Assembly (NCBI GenBank): GCA_003509065.1
Contig: DODG01000082.1
Coordinates: 6,328-17,817 of the forward strand
Direction of reading: 5' to 3'
DNA length: 11,490 nt
Source of the DNA: Acidobacteriota bacterium
GTDB lineage: Bacteria > Acidobacteriota > Vicinamibacteria > Vicinamibacterales > UBA823
Made by a program: the position numbers and the translations under genes. Numbering within the stretch: the stretch's first letter is position 1; every line of letters starts with the position of its first letter. The notes below the pieces were generated by a model. The model worked only from the letters and a program-made list of their open reading frames with translations. It was not told where the DNA came from and did no database searches. Shown here piece after piece: positions 1 to 7,862 of the stretch.

Positions 1-1
1 A

Positions 2-1666
2 GCCATGACTGCCGGTCTGGCTGTTCCAGCGACTGCACATTCCTCAGTACAACCGACGGTGGCAACCGACGCAATCACTGCCGCCGAAGAACTTGCCGGG
101 CTCGACTTCACTGCCGATGAGCACAAGATGATGCTCAATGGGCTCGATCGTAACAGGGAACGTTACGACGACCTGCGAGCGCTGGAGATTCCACTCGACA
201 CAGAGCCGGCTGTGACGTTTCGGGCCCCAGTCGCTGGGCATTCATTGACTGGTGTTGCCACACCGCATGCGACCGTACCGCTTTCAAAGCAGACCCTGCC
301 TCCTGTTGGGACACCGGTGGAAGAGCTGGCTTTTCTGCCAGTCACAACCCTCGCGGAACTCATGAGGCAACAGCGAATTTCGTCGACAGAGCTGACGATG
401 ATGTACCTCAACCGGCTCAAGCGGTATGGCGACTCTTTGAAGTGTGTGGTTACACTGACTGAGGAGTTCGCCTTGGACCAGGCGGCGCGTGCCGATGCAG
501 AACTTCGTAATGGACAAAATCGTGGACCACTCCATGGAATTCCATGGGGTGCGAAGGATTTGTTGGCAACCAAAGGAGTTCGCACGACCTGGGGAGCAAA
601 ACCTTACGAAACCCAAGTCATTGATCATGATGCAACAGTTGTCGAACGACTTACCGAGGCAGGTGCTGTTCTAGTCGCAAAACTTTCGATGGGTGCGCTC
701 GCTCAAGGCGGTGTTTGGTTTGGTGGATCGACTCGGAATCCTTGGAACCTAGAGCGCAGTTCAAGTGGTTCGTCAGCTGGCCCCGGCGCTGCTACGGCTG
801 CAGGACTCGTTGGATTTTCTATCGGCACTGAAACCCGCGGGTCGATAATTTCACCGTCGGCAGCGTGTGGTGTGACTGGACTGAGACCGACGTACGGTCG
901 CGTGAGCCGATACGGTGCGATGGCTCTTAGTTGGACTATGGACAAGATAGGGCCTATGTGTCGCTCTGTTGAAGATTGTGCGCTTGTTTTTAATGAGATT
1001 TATGGATCAGATGGACGAGATAACTCGGTGATTGATGCGCCCTTCGACTGGAGCCCGGACGGCCAATTAGCCGATCTACGGATCGGTTATATCCAACGGG
1101 AGTTCGAAGAACCACCAGCGAACGCGTCAGAGGAGCGTCGACAACGGTGGGAGGTTCAGCAGCCTGCCTTAGCGGCAGCCCTTGAATCGTTACGCGGTGC
1201 TGGTGCCATACTCGATCCTATCGAGATGCCAGACTTTCCAACAAATGCGATTAGTTTTATCCTAACTGCGGAAGCCGCCGCCGCGTTTGATGATCTTACA
1301 CGTAGCCGTGGGATCGATCGTCTCACATCTCAAGAATCGAATGCCTGGCCCAACACGTTCCGAACCGCACGTTTCATCCCAGCGGTTGAGTATATTCGGG
1401 CGCAGCGCGCTCGTACATTGTTGATGCGGCGAATGAATGACTTAATGTCCGAGTACGATGTCTTTATTTCACCATCGCGGAGTAACAGTTTAGGCATTAC
1501 TAACCTCACGGGTCACCCAGCCATTGCTGTTAAGGCTGGATTTGCTGATGAGATGCCAGTGTCGCTCATGATAACCGGACGGTTATTCGAAGAAGCCACT
1601 ATTTTGCGTGCAGCATTGGCGTTTGAACGAGCGACGCCGTGGCATATGCAACATCCAGCACTTTAG
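2..1666 (+). CDS. Amidase signature family hydrolase, probably exported (5' end outside window)
   Basis: This is an amidase-signature (GatA/FAAH-type) serine hydrolase, which cleaves C-N amide bonds. Residue numbers count from the ATG at position 5. The catalytic Lys is K184 in GIPWGAKD. The cis-Ser lies in the SSSGSS stretch (S253 by alignment with the usual GGSSGGS). The nucleophile is S280 in GTETRGSI, followed by the family block CGVTGLRPTYGRVSRYGAM. This subfamily often varies the residue before GS, so R278 need not mean inactivity. The open frame runs to the window edge. Residues 1-14 (MTAGLAVPATAHSS) look like the hydrophobic core and cleavage region of a Sec or Tat signal peptide without its basic N-terminus, so the true start is probably upstream. 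The substrate cannot be told from sequence. A GatA role is unlikely given the apparent export signal and the lack of gatB or gatC here. Confidence 0.9.
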   Translation, partial: AMTAGLAVPATAHSSVQPTVATDAITAAEELAGLDFTADEHKMMLNGLDRNRERYDDLRALEIPLDTEPAVTFRAPVAGHSLTGVATPHATVPLSKQTLPPVGTPVEELAFLPVTTLAELMRQQRISSTELTMMYLNRLKRYGDSLKCVVTLTEEFALDQAARADAELRNGQNRGPLHGIPWGAKDLLATKGVRTTWGAKPYETQVIDHDATVVERLTEAGAVLVAKLSMGALAQGGVWFGGSTRNPWNLERSSSGSSAGPGAATAAGLVGFSIGTETRGSIISPSAACGVTGLRPTYGRVSRYGAMALSWTMDKIGPMCRSVEDCALVFNEIYGSDGRDNSVIDAPFDWSPDGQLADLRIGYIQREFEEPPANASEERRQRWEVQQPALAAALESLRGAGAILDPIEMPDFPTNAISFILTAEAAAAFDDLTRSRGIDRLTSQESNAWPNTFRTARFIPAVEYIRAQRARTLLMRRMNDLMSEYDVFISPSRSNSLGITNLTGHPAIAVKAGFADEMPVSLMITGRLFEEATILRAALAFERATPWHMQHPAL

Positions 1667-1814
1667 TGTGACTGTAGCTATTCCGGAAGATGGGTCAGCC
1701 TCGGCTTGGCTTGCACGGCTCACCTTTGTCGTATAGCCAATTATTGAGTAAGTCTCGAACAGGGTTGCGTACCGTTCTGGGCTCGGTTCGATAACTAGGT
1801 AGTTTCAAAAGATT

Positions 1815-1842
1815 TTGTTAATAGTGATAAGGTGTCTAAAAT
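1815..1842 (+). promoter_or_regulatory. Candidate sigma70-type promoter for the ridA-yjbQ-fdhD block
   Basis: A -35-like TTGTTA (1815-1820) and a -10-like TAAAAT (1837-1842) are separated by 16 bases. They match the consensus at 4 of 6 and 5 of 6 positions. Transcription would start near 1849, about 40 bases ahead of the ATG at 1891. It is the best promoter match I see between the amidase and the RidA gene. This is inferred from motif and spacing only. Confidence 0.4.
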
Positions 1843-1857
1843 TGTGCATCTAGACAC
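1832..1857. repeat. Perfect 7-bp inverted repeat, possible operator
   Basis: GTGTCTA (1832-1838) is repeated in inverted form as TAGACAC (1851-1857) around a 12-base centre. The left arm overlaps the candidate -10 element and the pair spans the predicted transcription start. That placement suits a dimeric repressor site. As RNA it would be a weak hairpin; the T-run at 1870-1875 lies 12 bases after the arm, too far for a standard intrinsic terminator. Confidence 0.4.
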
Positions 1858-1877
1858 TACGATTTAATGTTTTTTCT

Positions 1878-1884
1878 GAGAGGA
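1878..1884 (+). promoter_or_regulatory. Ribosome binding site deciding the RidA-gene start
   Basis: GAGAGGA lies 6 bases before the ATG at 1891. An in-frame ATG at 1867 would add eight residues but has no comparable purine tract. The later start also puts the basic residue directly before the signal-peptide core, so 1891 is preferred. Confidence 0.65.
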
Positions 1885-1890
1885 TCATTC

Positions 1891-3075
1891 ATGCGAATTA
1901 CGACACTCGCAGCTGTTGGTATTTGTATCGGTATTCTGAATATACAGATGGCGGGCGCGCAATCGGGAGGCAAGCAGATCATCGGACGCGACCCGGCATC
2001 GACTATGCCGTTCAGTCCCGCTGTGGTCGCTGGGGACTTTATTTACCTGTCTGGTTCCCTATCGAGAGAGGGAAACTTCACAGAGCAGGCACATGCAGTC
2101 TTTGAGCGATTAGGTCAGGTGCTTGAACAAGCTGGTGCAGGGTTCGACCGGGTTGCCGCCGTAACAGTCTATTTGAAGGACACCAGTGATTTTCAGGCGA
2201 TGAATGAGGTTTTTCGAGAGTACTGGCCGACTGAGCCGCCAACACGCTCAACTATTCAGGCAGACTTTGTGACACCCGATGCGCTCCTTGAGGTGTCTAT
2301 GGTCGCGATTAAACCTGGTGCAGAACGCACGATCATTAAACCAGATGACTGGGCAGAAAACGCTAATCCGTACAGTTATGCAATTAAGTCAGGGGACACG
2401 TTATTCTTGGCGCACTTGGTCGGCAGAAACTATCGTGACAACTCGAATGTAGAGGGTGGGATTCAGGCCGAAACAGAAGCAATCTTCGAGGCTGCTCGCC
2501 AATTGTTGGCTGAAGCAGACATGTCGCTAGCCAACGTGGTGAGTTCCCGTGTTTTTCTTGGTGACTTCGACATGTTTGCGGACATGAATGCGACGTACCG
2601 AGAACAATGGCCAGATTTTCCACCAGCTCGAGCTACTGTCCTAGCGCATGGACCTGGATCTAGTCCCCTTGGAATCACGCTCGTTGCGGTCAAGGGAGAA
2701 AGAGAGCGGATCGTTCGCCCGAACCCCGATGGCACTCCTGGTCGGGTAAGTCCGATTCTTAGTCACGCTGTTCGAGTTGGGAACCGACTCTACTTGTCTG
2801 GGATGCTTGGTGTGAACGATGAGACCCGGACTGACACTCAGGCTCAAACGCGAGAAACAATGGCTACCATAGGGCGTACCCTCGATGCTGCCGGATTTGG
2901 CTTTGAGCATCTCGTTGATGGCATCGTCTACCTGACTGACATGAGCGAGTGGGGCGAGATGAACGTAGCCTACGTTGAGGCAATCGGGAAGGACTTTCCG
3001 GCACGCGCGGCAGTGGGCACGGGTCTCGTGAGCAGTGATGGACGGGTAGAAATTATGTTCACCGCAGTTAGATAG
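1891..3075 (+). CDS. Exported protein of three tandem RidA/YjgF domains
   Basis: The RidA (YjgF/YER057c/UK114) family hydrolyses reactive enamine/imine intermediates; ordinary members are about 128 residues and form homotrimers with active sites between subunits. This 394-residue protein has a Sec-type signal peptide (residues 1-23, likely cut after AGA) and three family domains at roughly 30-145, 150-270 and 278-394. Each domain has a VxLxDxxxFxxMNxxY-like segment and then the R of PxR. The residues matching E. coli RidA Arg105 are R119, R247 and R372. The matches to Glu120 are E134 and E387, but domain 2 has G261 there. One chain could therefore fold as an internal pseudo-trimer with one degenerate site. 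The next gene starts 12 bases after the stop, suggesting an operon. Export is unusual for RidA, and the substrate is unknown. Confidence 0.88.
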   Translation: MRITTLAAVGICIGILNIQMAGAQSGGKQIIGRDPASTMPFSPAVVAGDFIYLSGSLSREGNFTEQAHAVFERLGQVLEQAGAGFDRVAAVTVYLKDTSDFQAMNEVFREYWPTEPPTRSTIQADFVTPDALLEVSMVAIKPGAERTIIKPDDWAENANPYSYAIKSGDTLFLAHLVGRNYRDNSNVEGGIQAETEAIFEAARQLLAEADMSLANVVSSRVFLGDFDMFADMNATYREQWPDFPPARATVLAHGPGSSPLGITLVAVKGERERIVRPNPDGTPGRVSPILSHAVRVGNRLYLSGMLGVNDETRTDTQAQTRETMATIGRTLDAAGFGFEHLVDGIVYLTDMSEWGEMNVAYVEAIGKDFPARAAVGTGLVSSDGRVEIMFTAVR

Positions 3076-3082
3076 GCGGTGA
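3075..3082 (+). promoter_or_regulatory. Ribosome binding site deciding the YjbQ-family start
   Basis: GGCGGTGA lies 5 bases upstream of the ATG at 3088 and matches the anti-Shine-Dalgarno complement at all but one base. It begins within the RidA stop codon and contains the alternative GTG at 3079, which makes that GTG an unlikely start. Confidence 0.55.
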
Positions 3083-3087
3083 GGTTC

Positions 3088-3504
3088 ATGGTGGTCACCG
3101 TTCGGCATTCCCTTGAGACCTCTGGTCAGGGAGATGCGCACGACCTCACATCCGTCCTGACGGCGGCGTTAGCCGACTCTAGTTTGGCTAATGGCATCGC
3201 GACCGTCTCTGTTGTGGGATCGACTGCTGGGATAACGACTCTGGAATTTGAGTCTGGTGTTGTCCATGATCTCAATGAAACTTGCGAGCGTCTGGCTCCT
3301 CGGATGGGCGAATACTTACACCATCTTCGTTGGGGGGATGACAACGGGTCTAGTCACGTCCGAGCGGCACTTCTTGGTCCGTCAGTCACAATTCCGTTCA
3401 CTGATCGATCGTTGACCTTAGGAACTTGGCAGCAGGTTACACTCGTGGAGTGCGATACGCGGCCACGTAATCGCGAGGTTGTCATTCAGCTTATTGGAGA
3501 TTGA
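3088..3504 (+). CDS. YjbQ family protein (UPF0047, secondary thiamine-phosphate synthase family)
   Basis: This is a 138-residue soluble protein, the same length as E. coli YjbQ. The family hallmarks are GSSHVRAALLG (H90 within it) and LGTWQQVTLVECD, followed by a closing beta strand ending in IGD. E. coli YjbQ has weak thiamine-phosphate synthase activity, which is why the family carries that name; its physiological role is unsettled. The usual HTSAxxTxNE segment is replaced here by GSTAGITTLE (about residues 44-53), so the His and Asn of that motif are absent. I recall similar GSTA sequences in other family members, so this is probably a subfamily trait rather than decay. The gene starts 12 bases after the RidA gene and ends 21 bases before fdhD, so it is probably co-transcribed with both. 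Confidence 0.85.
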   Translation: MVVTVRHSLETSGQGDAHDLTSVLTAALADSSLANGIATVSVVGSTAGITTLEFESGVVHDLNETCERLAPRMGEYLHHLRWGDDNGSSHVRAALLGPSVTIPFTDRSLTLGTWQQVTLVECDTRPRNREVVIQLIGD

Positions 3505-3525
3505 ATTAATAGCGGCTGGTCCATC

Positions 3526-4335
3526 ATGCTCACGACATCACGTCCGGTTGAGGTAACTCGTGTTCGAAATGGTGTTCGCGATGCCCGTCGTGATCACGCT
3601 GCGACCGAAGAGCCGATGGAGATCAGGATTTTTGGCAAACCGTTCGCGGTTATTATGCGAACTCCTGGGCGCGATCATGATCTCGTCGCGGGTTTTCTTT
3701 TATCGGAGCAGATTGTTCATGGCTTAGATGAGATTAGCTTGATCCGTCACTGTACGGATCCGGACACACCCAACTTAAAGAACATCGTCGATGTAACGTT
3801 GCAAGGAGCGTTCCCAGTATCTCGGATTGAGGAGCGGCGCCAAGTTGTAATGAATTCGTCATGTGGTCTTTGTGGCCGTGTCACATTGGATTCATTGCAA
3901 GCTGAAGTGCCAGAAATTGCCGAGACTTGGGACGTGGAGGGCGCCGCAGTCCTTCGATGGCCTTTCCGGTTGCGCCAAACCCAAGAAGCGTTTGAGCGGA
4001 CTGGTGGCATGCATGCCGCTGGACTTTTTGCAGCGTCTGGTGAACTCGTTGATGTAGCGGAGGACGTGGGTCGTCACAACGCTGTCGATAAAGTCGTGGG
4101 TCACATGCTGTTGACCGAACGACTGCCGCTTGCAACCTTCGCTTTAATGGTGAGTGGTAGGACATCATTTGAAATAGTGCAGAAGGCATTATTGGCTCGT
4201 ATTCCTATCGTTGCAGCCATTTCGGCTCCATCGACACTGGCAATCCAACTAGCTCAAGAGTCTGGTATCACGCTGATCGGGTTTGTTCGTGATGACAGTT
4301 ACAATGTTTATTCGCATTCCGACCGAGTGGTCTAA
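3526..4335 (+). CDS. fdhD: Formate dehydrogenase accessory sulfurtransferase FdhD
   Basis: FdhD carries sulfur from IscS to the molybdenum cofactor (bis-MGD) of formate dehydrogenase and is needed for its activity. The 269-residue product is close to E. coli FdhD in length. Visible hallmarks are EEPMEIRIFGKP and MRTPGRDHDLVAGF near the N-terminus, the sulfur-transfer cysteines C113 and C116 in SSCGLCGR, GGMHAAG (160-166), EDVGRHNAVDKVVG (179-192), and SGRTSFEIVQKAL (210-222) before a C-terminal region ending SDRVV. All key residues look intact. The ATG at 3526 has only a weak ribosome binding site, 21 bases after the YjbQ stop, which suggests translational coupling within an operon. No formate dehydrogenase or cofactor gene lies in the window, so its client enzyme is encoded elsewhere. 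Confidence 0.95.
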   Translation: MLTTSRPVEVTRVRNGVRDARRDHAATEEPMEIRIFGKPFAVIMRTPGRDHDLVAGFLLSEQIVHGLDEISLIRHCTDPDTPNLKNIVDVTLQGAFPVSRIEERRQVVMNSSCGLCGRVTLDSLQAEVPEIAETWDVEGAAVLRWPFRLRQTQEAFERTGGMHAAGLFAASGELVDVAEDVGRHNAVDKVVGHMLLTERLPLATFALMVSGRTSFEIVQKALLARIPIVAAISAPSTLAIQLAQESGITLIGFVRDDSYNVYSHSDRVV

Positions 4336-4366
4336 GACTTCGACATGTGTGTTGCAGTGTTTGACC

Positions 4367-4372
4367 TATAAT
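4367..4372 (+). promoter_or_regulatory. Perfect TATAAT, candidate -10 box upstream of the DUF5107-TPR gene
   Basis: TATAAT occurs 44 bases before the GTG start at 4417 in the only gap of the region large enough for a promoter (4336-4416). No good -35 lies 16-18 bases upstream: the nearest match, TCGACA at 4340-4345, is 21 bases away. It may be a weak or activator-dependent promoter, or chance. Confidence 0.35.
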
Positions 4373-4406
4373 CCTTACGGTTTATCAACAAGAGCAGATG
4401 AGTGGT

Positions 4407-4413
4407 GAGGTGA
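4407..4413 (+). promoter_or_regulatory. Ribosome binding site supporting a GTG start
   Basis: GAGGTGA is a strong Shine-Dalgarno match, with GAGG six bases before the GTG at 4417. The same frame has a TGA at 4411-4413, so no start further upstream is possible. Confidence 0.6.
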
Positions 4414-4416
4414 AGA

Positions 4417-7400
4417 GTGTATAAGCCGGACAATCGAATTACGTCTAGCGAATTGAGTCGACTGAGGTATCCACGCTTGTTACTCGCTGGTGTACTAGTA
4501 ATAAGTTGGCTCGGTTTTACTGAAGAAGCGTTGAAAGCGGCCTCAGTGCAGGAAACATCACTTGCGGAATCTGGGGTCGTAAAGGTCTGGGAGGAGCAAC
4601 TCACATTACCGACTTATCGTGTGGATCCCCCAGATACAAATCCGATGTTTTTCCGGAATGAAGTGTATCAAGGAGCCAAGAAGAAGATTTACCCTTACCC
4701 GTTTCAAGACAAGGTAACGCGGATTCGTGAGGACAAGACGTATCGGGCTCTGCATCTTGAAAACGATTACCTTTCACTGGTCGTGTTACCTGAACTAGGT
4801 GGCCGATTGTTCACGGCCACTGACAAAACCAATGGTTATGATTTCTTTTATAGACAAAATGTTATTAAACCCGCGCTCATTGGCATGTTGGGCGCTTGGA
4901 TTTCTGGTGGAATAGAGTGGTGCGTGTTTCATCATCATCGCAATACCACCTTCATGCCAGTCGACTATGCTCTTCAGGACAATGCTGACGGCAGCAAGAC
5001 GGTTTGGATTGGAGAAACCGAACGGCGCCATCGGATGCGCTGGATTATCGGATTGACCCTGTACCCGGACCGTTCGTACATCGAAACAACAGTAAAGTTT
5101 TTTAACCGGACTTCTCAGGCTCATTCGATTCTTTACTGGGCGAACGTGGCGGTCCACGCTGATGATGATTACGAAGTGTTGTTTCCGCCTAGTGTGCAAA
5201 TGGCGACCTATCACTCGAAGAATGATTTTATCCACTGGCCGATTGGACTCAGTGCTTATCAAGGCATCGACTATGAAGGTGTTGATCTCAGTCGGTGGCC
5301 GAATCATCCTGAACCGATCTCGTTTTTTGCTTGGAATCTAGCTGAAGACTTCTCGGGCGGATATGACCACGGTGAGAACGCGGGCGTTGTCCACGTTGGT
5401 GACCACCACGTTATGGCGGGCACGAAACTTTGGGAGTGGGGTCCCGGGGACCGGGGAAGTTTGTGGGATCGGATCCTAACGGACGAAGACGGCCCTTACG
5501 CTGAATTAATGGTTGGAGGATTCTCTGACAATCAGCCTGATTACAGCTGGATCAAATCGCGAGAGGTAAAATCCGTTACTCACTATTGGTACCCTGTCCG
5601 CGGTATCGAAGGTTTTACCCAAGCCAATCTTCAGGCTGCGGTCAATCTGAAAGTTACCGACGATGTAGCATGGTTTGGATTTAACTCGACCACCTACCAT
5701 AACGAAGCTCGGGCCGTGCTTGTCAGCGGGGACAAGGTGCTACTCGATCAGGCACTCTCCATCGGACCTGGCGATCCGTTTACCGCTAGTATTGAATTAC
5801 CGGCCGATACGACAGTTACGGATGTAGCGGTCACTCTTTTTGATGCTGCAGGGTTGGTCTTGATTAGTGACAGTCCACGAGACCCTGTTTCAACTCCGGA
5901 ACTGCCTGAACCAGTTGAGCCACCAAGGTCACCAGAGCAAATCGTCACGGTCGATGAACTATACCTGACGGGGCTTCGCCTGCAGCAGATGCACAGCCCT
6001 CTTGTGCCGCCAGAGCCATACTACGAGGAAGCTCTCCGACGTGATTCTGGTGATGTCCGAGTCAATACTATTGTTGGTGCAAATCTGAACAAGCGAGGAT
6101 TGTTTAAGGATGCTGAGCGTCATCTACGCACGGCGCTGGAACGCTTAACAGCTGGTTATGTCAGGGCTGGTGATACGGAGGCAGAGTACCAGCTTGGACT
6201 GGCGTTGCGTGGGCAGAGGCGATTCAATGAGGCGTACGAGCAATTCTACCGTGCCTCTTGGGATGCTGCGTTTCACTCGGCCGCGTTTTATCAATTAGCT
6301 GAACTCTCGATGCGTGACGGTGCCTGGAAACGTGCGTTAAATGAGATTAACCAGTCCCTATCTACTAACAGCCATGACACGAAATCGCTCGGTCTCAAAA
6401 CAGCTATTCTCCGCAAACTCAATCGCCTGGACGAAGCAACTGCGACAGCGTTAAGGACGTTGGCCGTTGACCCGATGGACGTTCTTGCGCTTAATGAGCA
6501 TTTTTTGATACTTCAAGCTGTCGGTGTAGACGTAACTGCTCTTGATGCGAGGCTTAGTTCCACTTTGAGGGACGACGCCGAGACTTACCTTGAACTTGCC
6601 AGCGACTATGGCAACACAGCGCTTTGGGAAGAAGGAATTACTGTCTTGGAGCGGCTGGTTTCTGCGGAAGTGCCTTTTGCTAGCACCTATCCGTTGGTCC
6701 ATTACTATCTTGGTTACTTCTACGAACAATCCGGCGATGGGGAAAAGGCGAGGATTGCCTACACTCGGGCTGCCACGATGCCAACCGATTATGGGTTTCC
6801 ATTCCGCTTGGAGAGCATTGATGTATTGGAACAGGCACTTCTTTTTCAAAACGACGACGATCGGGCACATTATTATTTAGGAAACTTATTGTATGAGATC
6901 CAACCTGACCGAGCGATTATCCACTGGGAGCAATCACGGTCCCTGGTCAAGGACTTTTCGACCGTTCATCGAAATCTTGGCTGGGCTTATTATCAGATGC
7001 GTGGAGATGTCGATGCGGCGATCGAGAGCTATGAGCAGGCGATTGCATTGGATGGGGATGATGACACACGCCTCTATGTCGAACTTGATGAATTATACGA
7101 GGTAGCTAATACGCCGATTATCAAACGGCTTGATATGGTTTCAGAGAATCTGGAAATCCTTAAGCAGCGAAGTGACAGTCTGCTCCGGGCTTTAATTGTT
7201 CAGGTATTGGCTGGCGAATACGGAATGGCTATTGAGGTGCTGGAGACGAACCAGTTCTTTGTAGCTGAAGGAGGAGGGCGAGTTCACGGTGTGTTTGTGG
7301 ATGCGCATCTCTTGAGAGGATTGGTTAGGTTAACAAATAGTCAGTTTAAGGAAGCGCTAGAAGACTTTAACCGAGCTTCCGAGTATCCAGAAAATTTATC

Positions 7401-7851
7401 GGTTGCACGTCCAAGCAACGACCGGCGTGCGCCACAGGTGGCGTACTTTACGGGGCTTGCGCATCAAGCGCTAGGTGCGAATGATGAAGCTGCTAAGTAT
7501 TTTAGACGAGCCGCAGATCAATCAGGGACTAGCCGCTGGTTGGACACGCAGATCTACCAATCTCTAGCACTCAAGCAATTGGGTGAGGTCGATCAGGCTC
7601 GACAAGCGCTTGAGGCCATAACAGCTATCATTGAAGTTCGACTTGCTCGTACGGAAGAGGATTTAGACTTCTTTGCGAAATTTGGGACACGCCTTTCCGA
7701 GTCAGCCCTTCGCGCAAGAGACCTCTCAGTACTCGGGTTTGCCCAGTCGGCCCTCGGTTTGTCTGAGGCGGCGGCAGTCAGCCTTGGGAGTGCTGTAGAT
7801 CTTGATACGTCTCAATTATGGGCTCGGCATTACCTTGGAACTCTCCCTTAA
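4417..7851 (+). CDS. Secreted DUF5107 domain protein with C-terminal TPR array
   Basis: The 1144-residue product starts at GTG. It has a basic N-terminus and a hydrophobic segment at about residues 20-34, a signal peptide or anchor. The DUF5107 domain covers roughly residues 65-370; this family is predicted to share the galactose mutarotase-like beta-sandwich fold found in carbohydrate-active enzymes. Visible conserved-looking elements are LPELGGR (E126), the block around YDFFYRQN, WISGGIEW (E167) and the HHHR cluster (H172-R175). A beta-rich stretch and a proline-rich linker (about 487-505) follow. From about 510 to the end are helical TPR-like repeats, for example YYLGYFYEQSGDGEKA, VHRNLGWAYYQMRGDVDAA and YFTGLAHQALGANDEA. 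Family members commonly join these two parts. The function is unproven; carbohydrate binding or cleavage with TPR-mediated partner contacts is inference. A likely paralogue of the N-terminal domain follows 11 bases downstream. Confidence 0.88.
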   Translation: MYKPDNRITSSELSRLRYPRLLLAGVLVISWLGFTEEALKAASVQETSLAESGVVKVWEEQLTLPTYRVDPPDTNPMFFRNEVYQGAKKKIYPYPFQDKVTRIREDKTYRALHLENDYLSLVVLPELGGRLFTATDKTNGYDFFYRQNVIKPALIGMLGAWISGGIEWCVFHHHRNTTFMPVDYALQDNADGSKTVWIGETERRHRMRWIIGLTLYPDRSYIETTVKFFNRTSQAHSILYWANVAVHADDDYEVLFPPSVQMATYHSKNDFIHWPIGLSAYQGIDYEGVDLSRWPNHPEPISFFAWNLAEDFSGGYDHGENAGVVHVGDHHVMAGTKLWEWGPGDRGSLWDRILTDEDGPYAELMVGGFSDNQPDYSWIKSREVKSVTHYWYPVRGIEGFTQANLQAAVNLKVTDDVAWFGFNSTTYHNEARAVLVSGDKVLLDQALSIGPGDPFTASIELPADTTVTDVAVTLFDAAGLVLISDSPRDPVSTPELPEPVEPPRSPEQIVTVDELYLTGLRLQQMHSPLVPPEPYYEEALRRDSGDVRVNTIVGANLNKRGLFKDAERHLRTALERLTAGYVRAGDTEAEYQLGLALRGQRRFNEAYEQFYRASWDAAFHSAAFYQLAELSMRDGAWKRALNEINQSLSTNSHDTKSLGLKTAILRKLNRLDEATATALRTLAVDPMDVLALNEHFLILQAVGVDVTALDARLSSTLRDDAETYLELASDYGNTALWEEGITVLERLVSAEVPFASTYPLVHYYLGYFYEQSGDGEKARIAYTRAATMPTDYGFPFRLESIDVLEQALLFQNDDDRAHYYLGNLLYEIQPDRAIIHWEQSRSLVKDFSTVHRNLGWAYYQMRGDVDAAIESYEQAIALDGDDDTRLYVELDELYEVANTPIIKRLDMVSENLEILKQRSDSLLRALIVQVLAGEYGMAIEVLETNQFFVAEGGGRVHGVFVDAHLLRGLVRLTNSQFKEALEDFNRASEYPENLSVARPSNDRRAPQVAYFTGLAHQALGANDEAAKYFRRAADQSGTSRWLDTQIYQSLALKQLGEVDQARQALEAITAIIEVRLARTEEDLDFFAKFGTRLSESALRARDLSVLGFAQSALGLSEAAAVSLGSAVDLDTSQLWARHYLGTLP

Positions 7852-7862
7852 CTGTCGGCGAC

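Noticed and set aside
1667..1760. Possible terminator hairpin after the amidase (GCTAT...ATAGC and repeated GGCT motifs)
   Set aside because: The pairing arms are only 4-5 bases, far apart, and no T-run follows.
1785..1795. T-loop-like GGTTCGATAAC, possible tRNA remnant
   Set aside because: No acceptor, D-arm or anticodon stem pairs can be built around it.
2641..3141. Minus-strand open frame of 166 codons
   Set aside because: It covers the third RidA domain and the start of the YjbQ gene, both clearly coding on the plus strand.
4795..5307. Minus-strand open frame of 170 codons
   Set aside because: It lies wholly inside the DUF5107 coding region, has no recognisable domain or ribosome binding site, and is a shadow of the real gene.
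7818..7862. Earlier start for the second DUF5107-like gene
   Set aside because: It overlaps the end of the upstream gene and would place 15 extra residues before an otherwise normal signal peptide.
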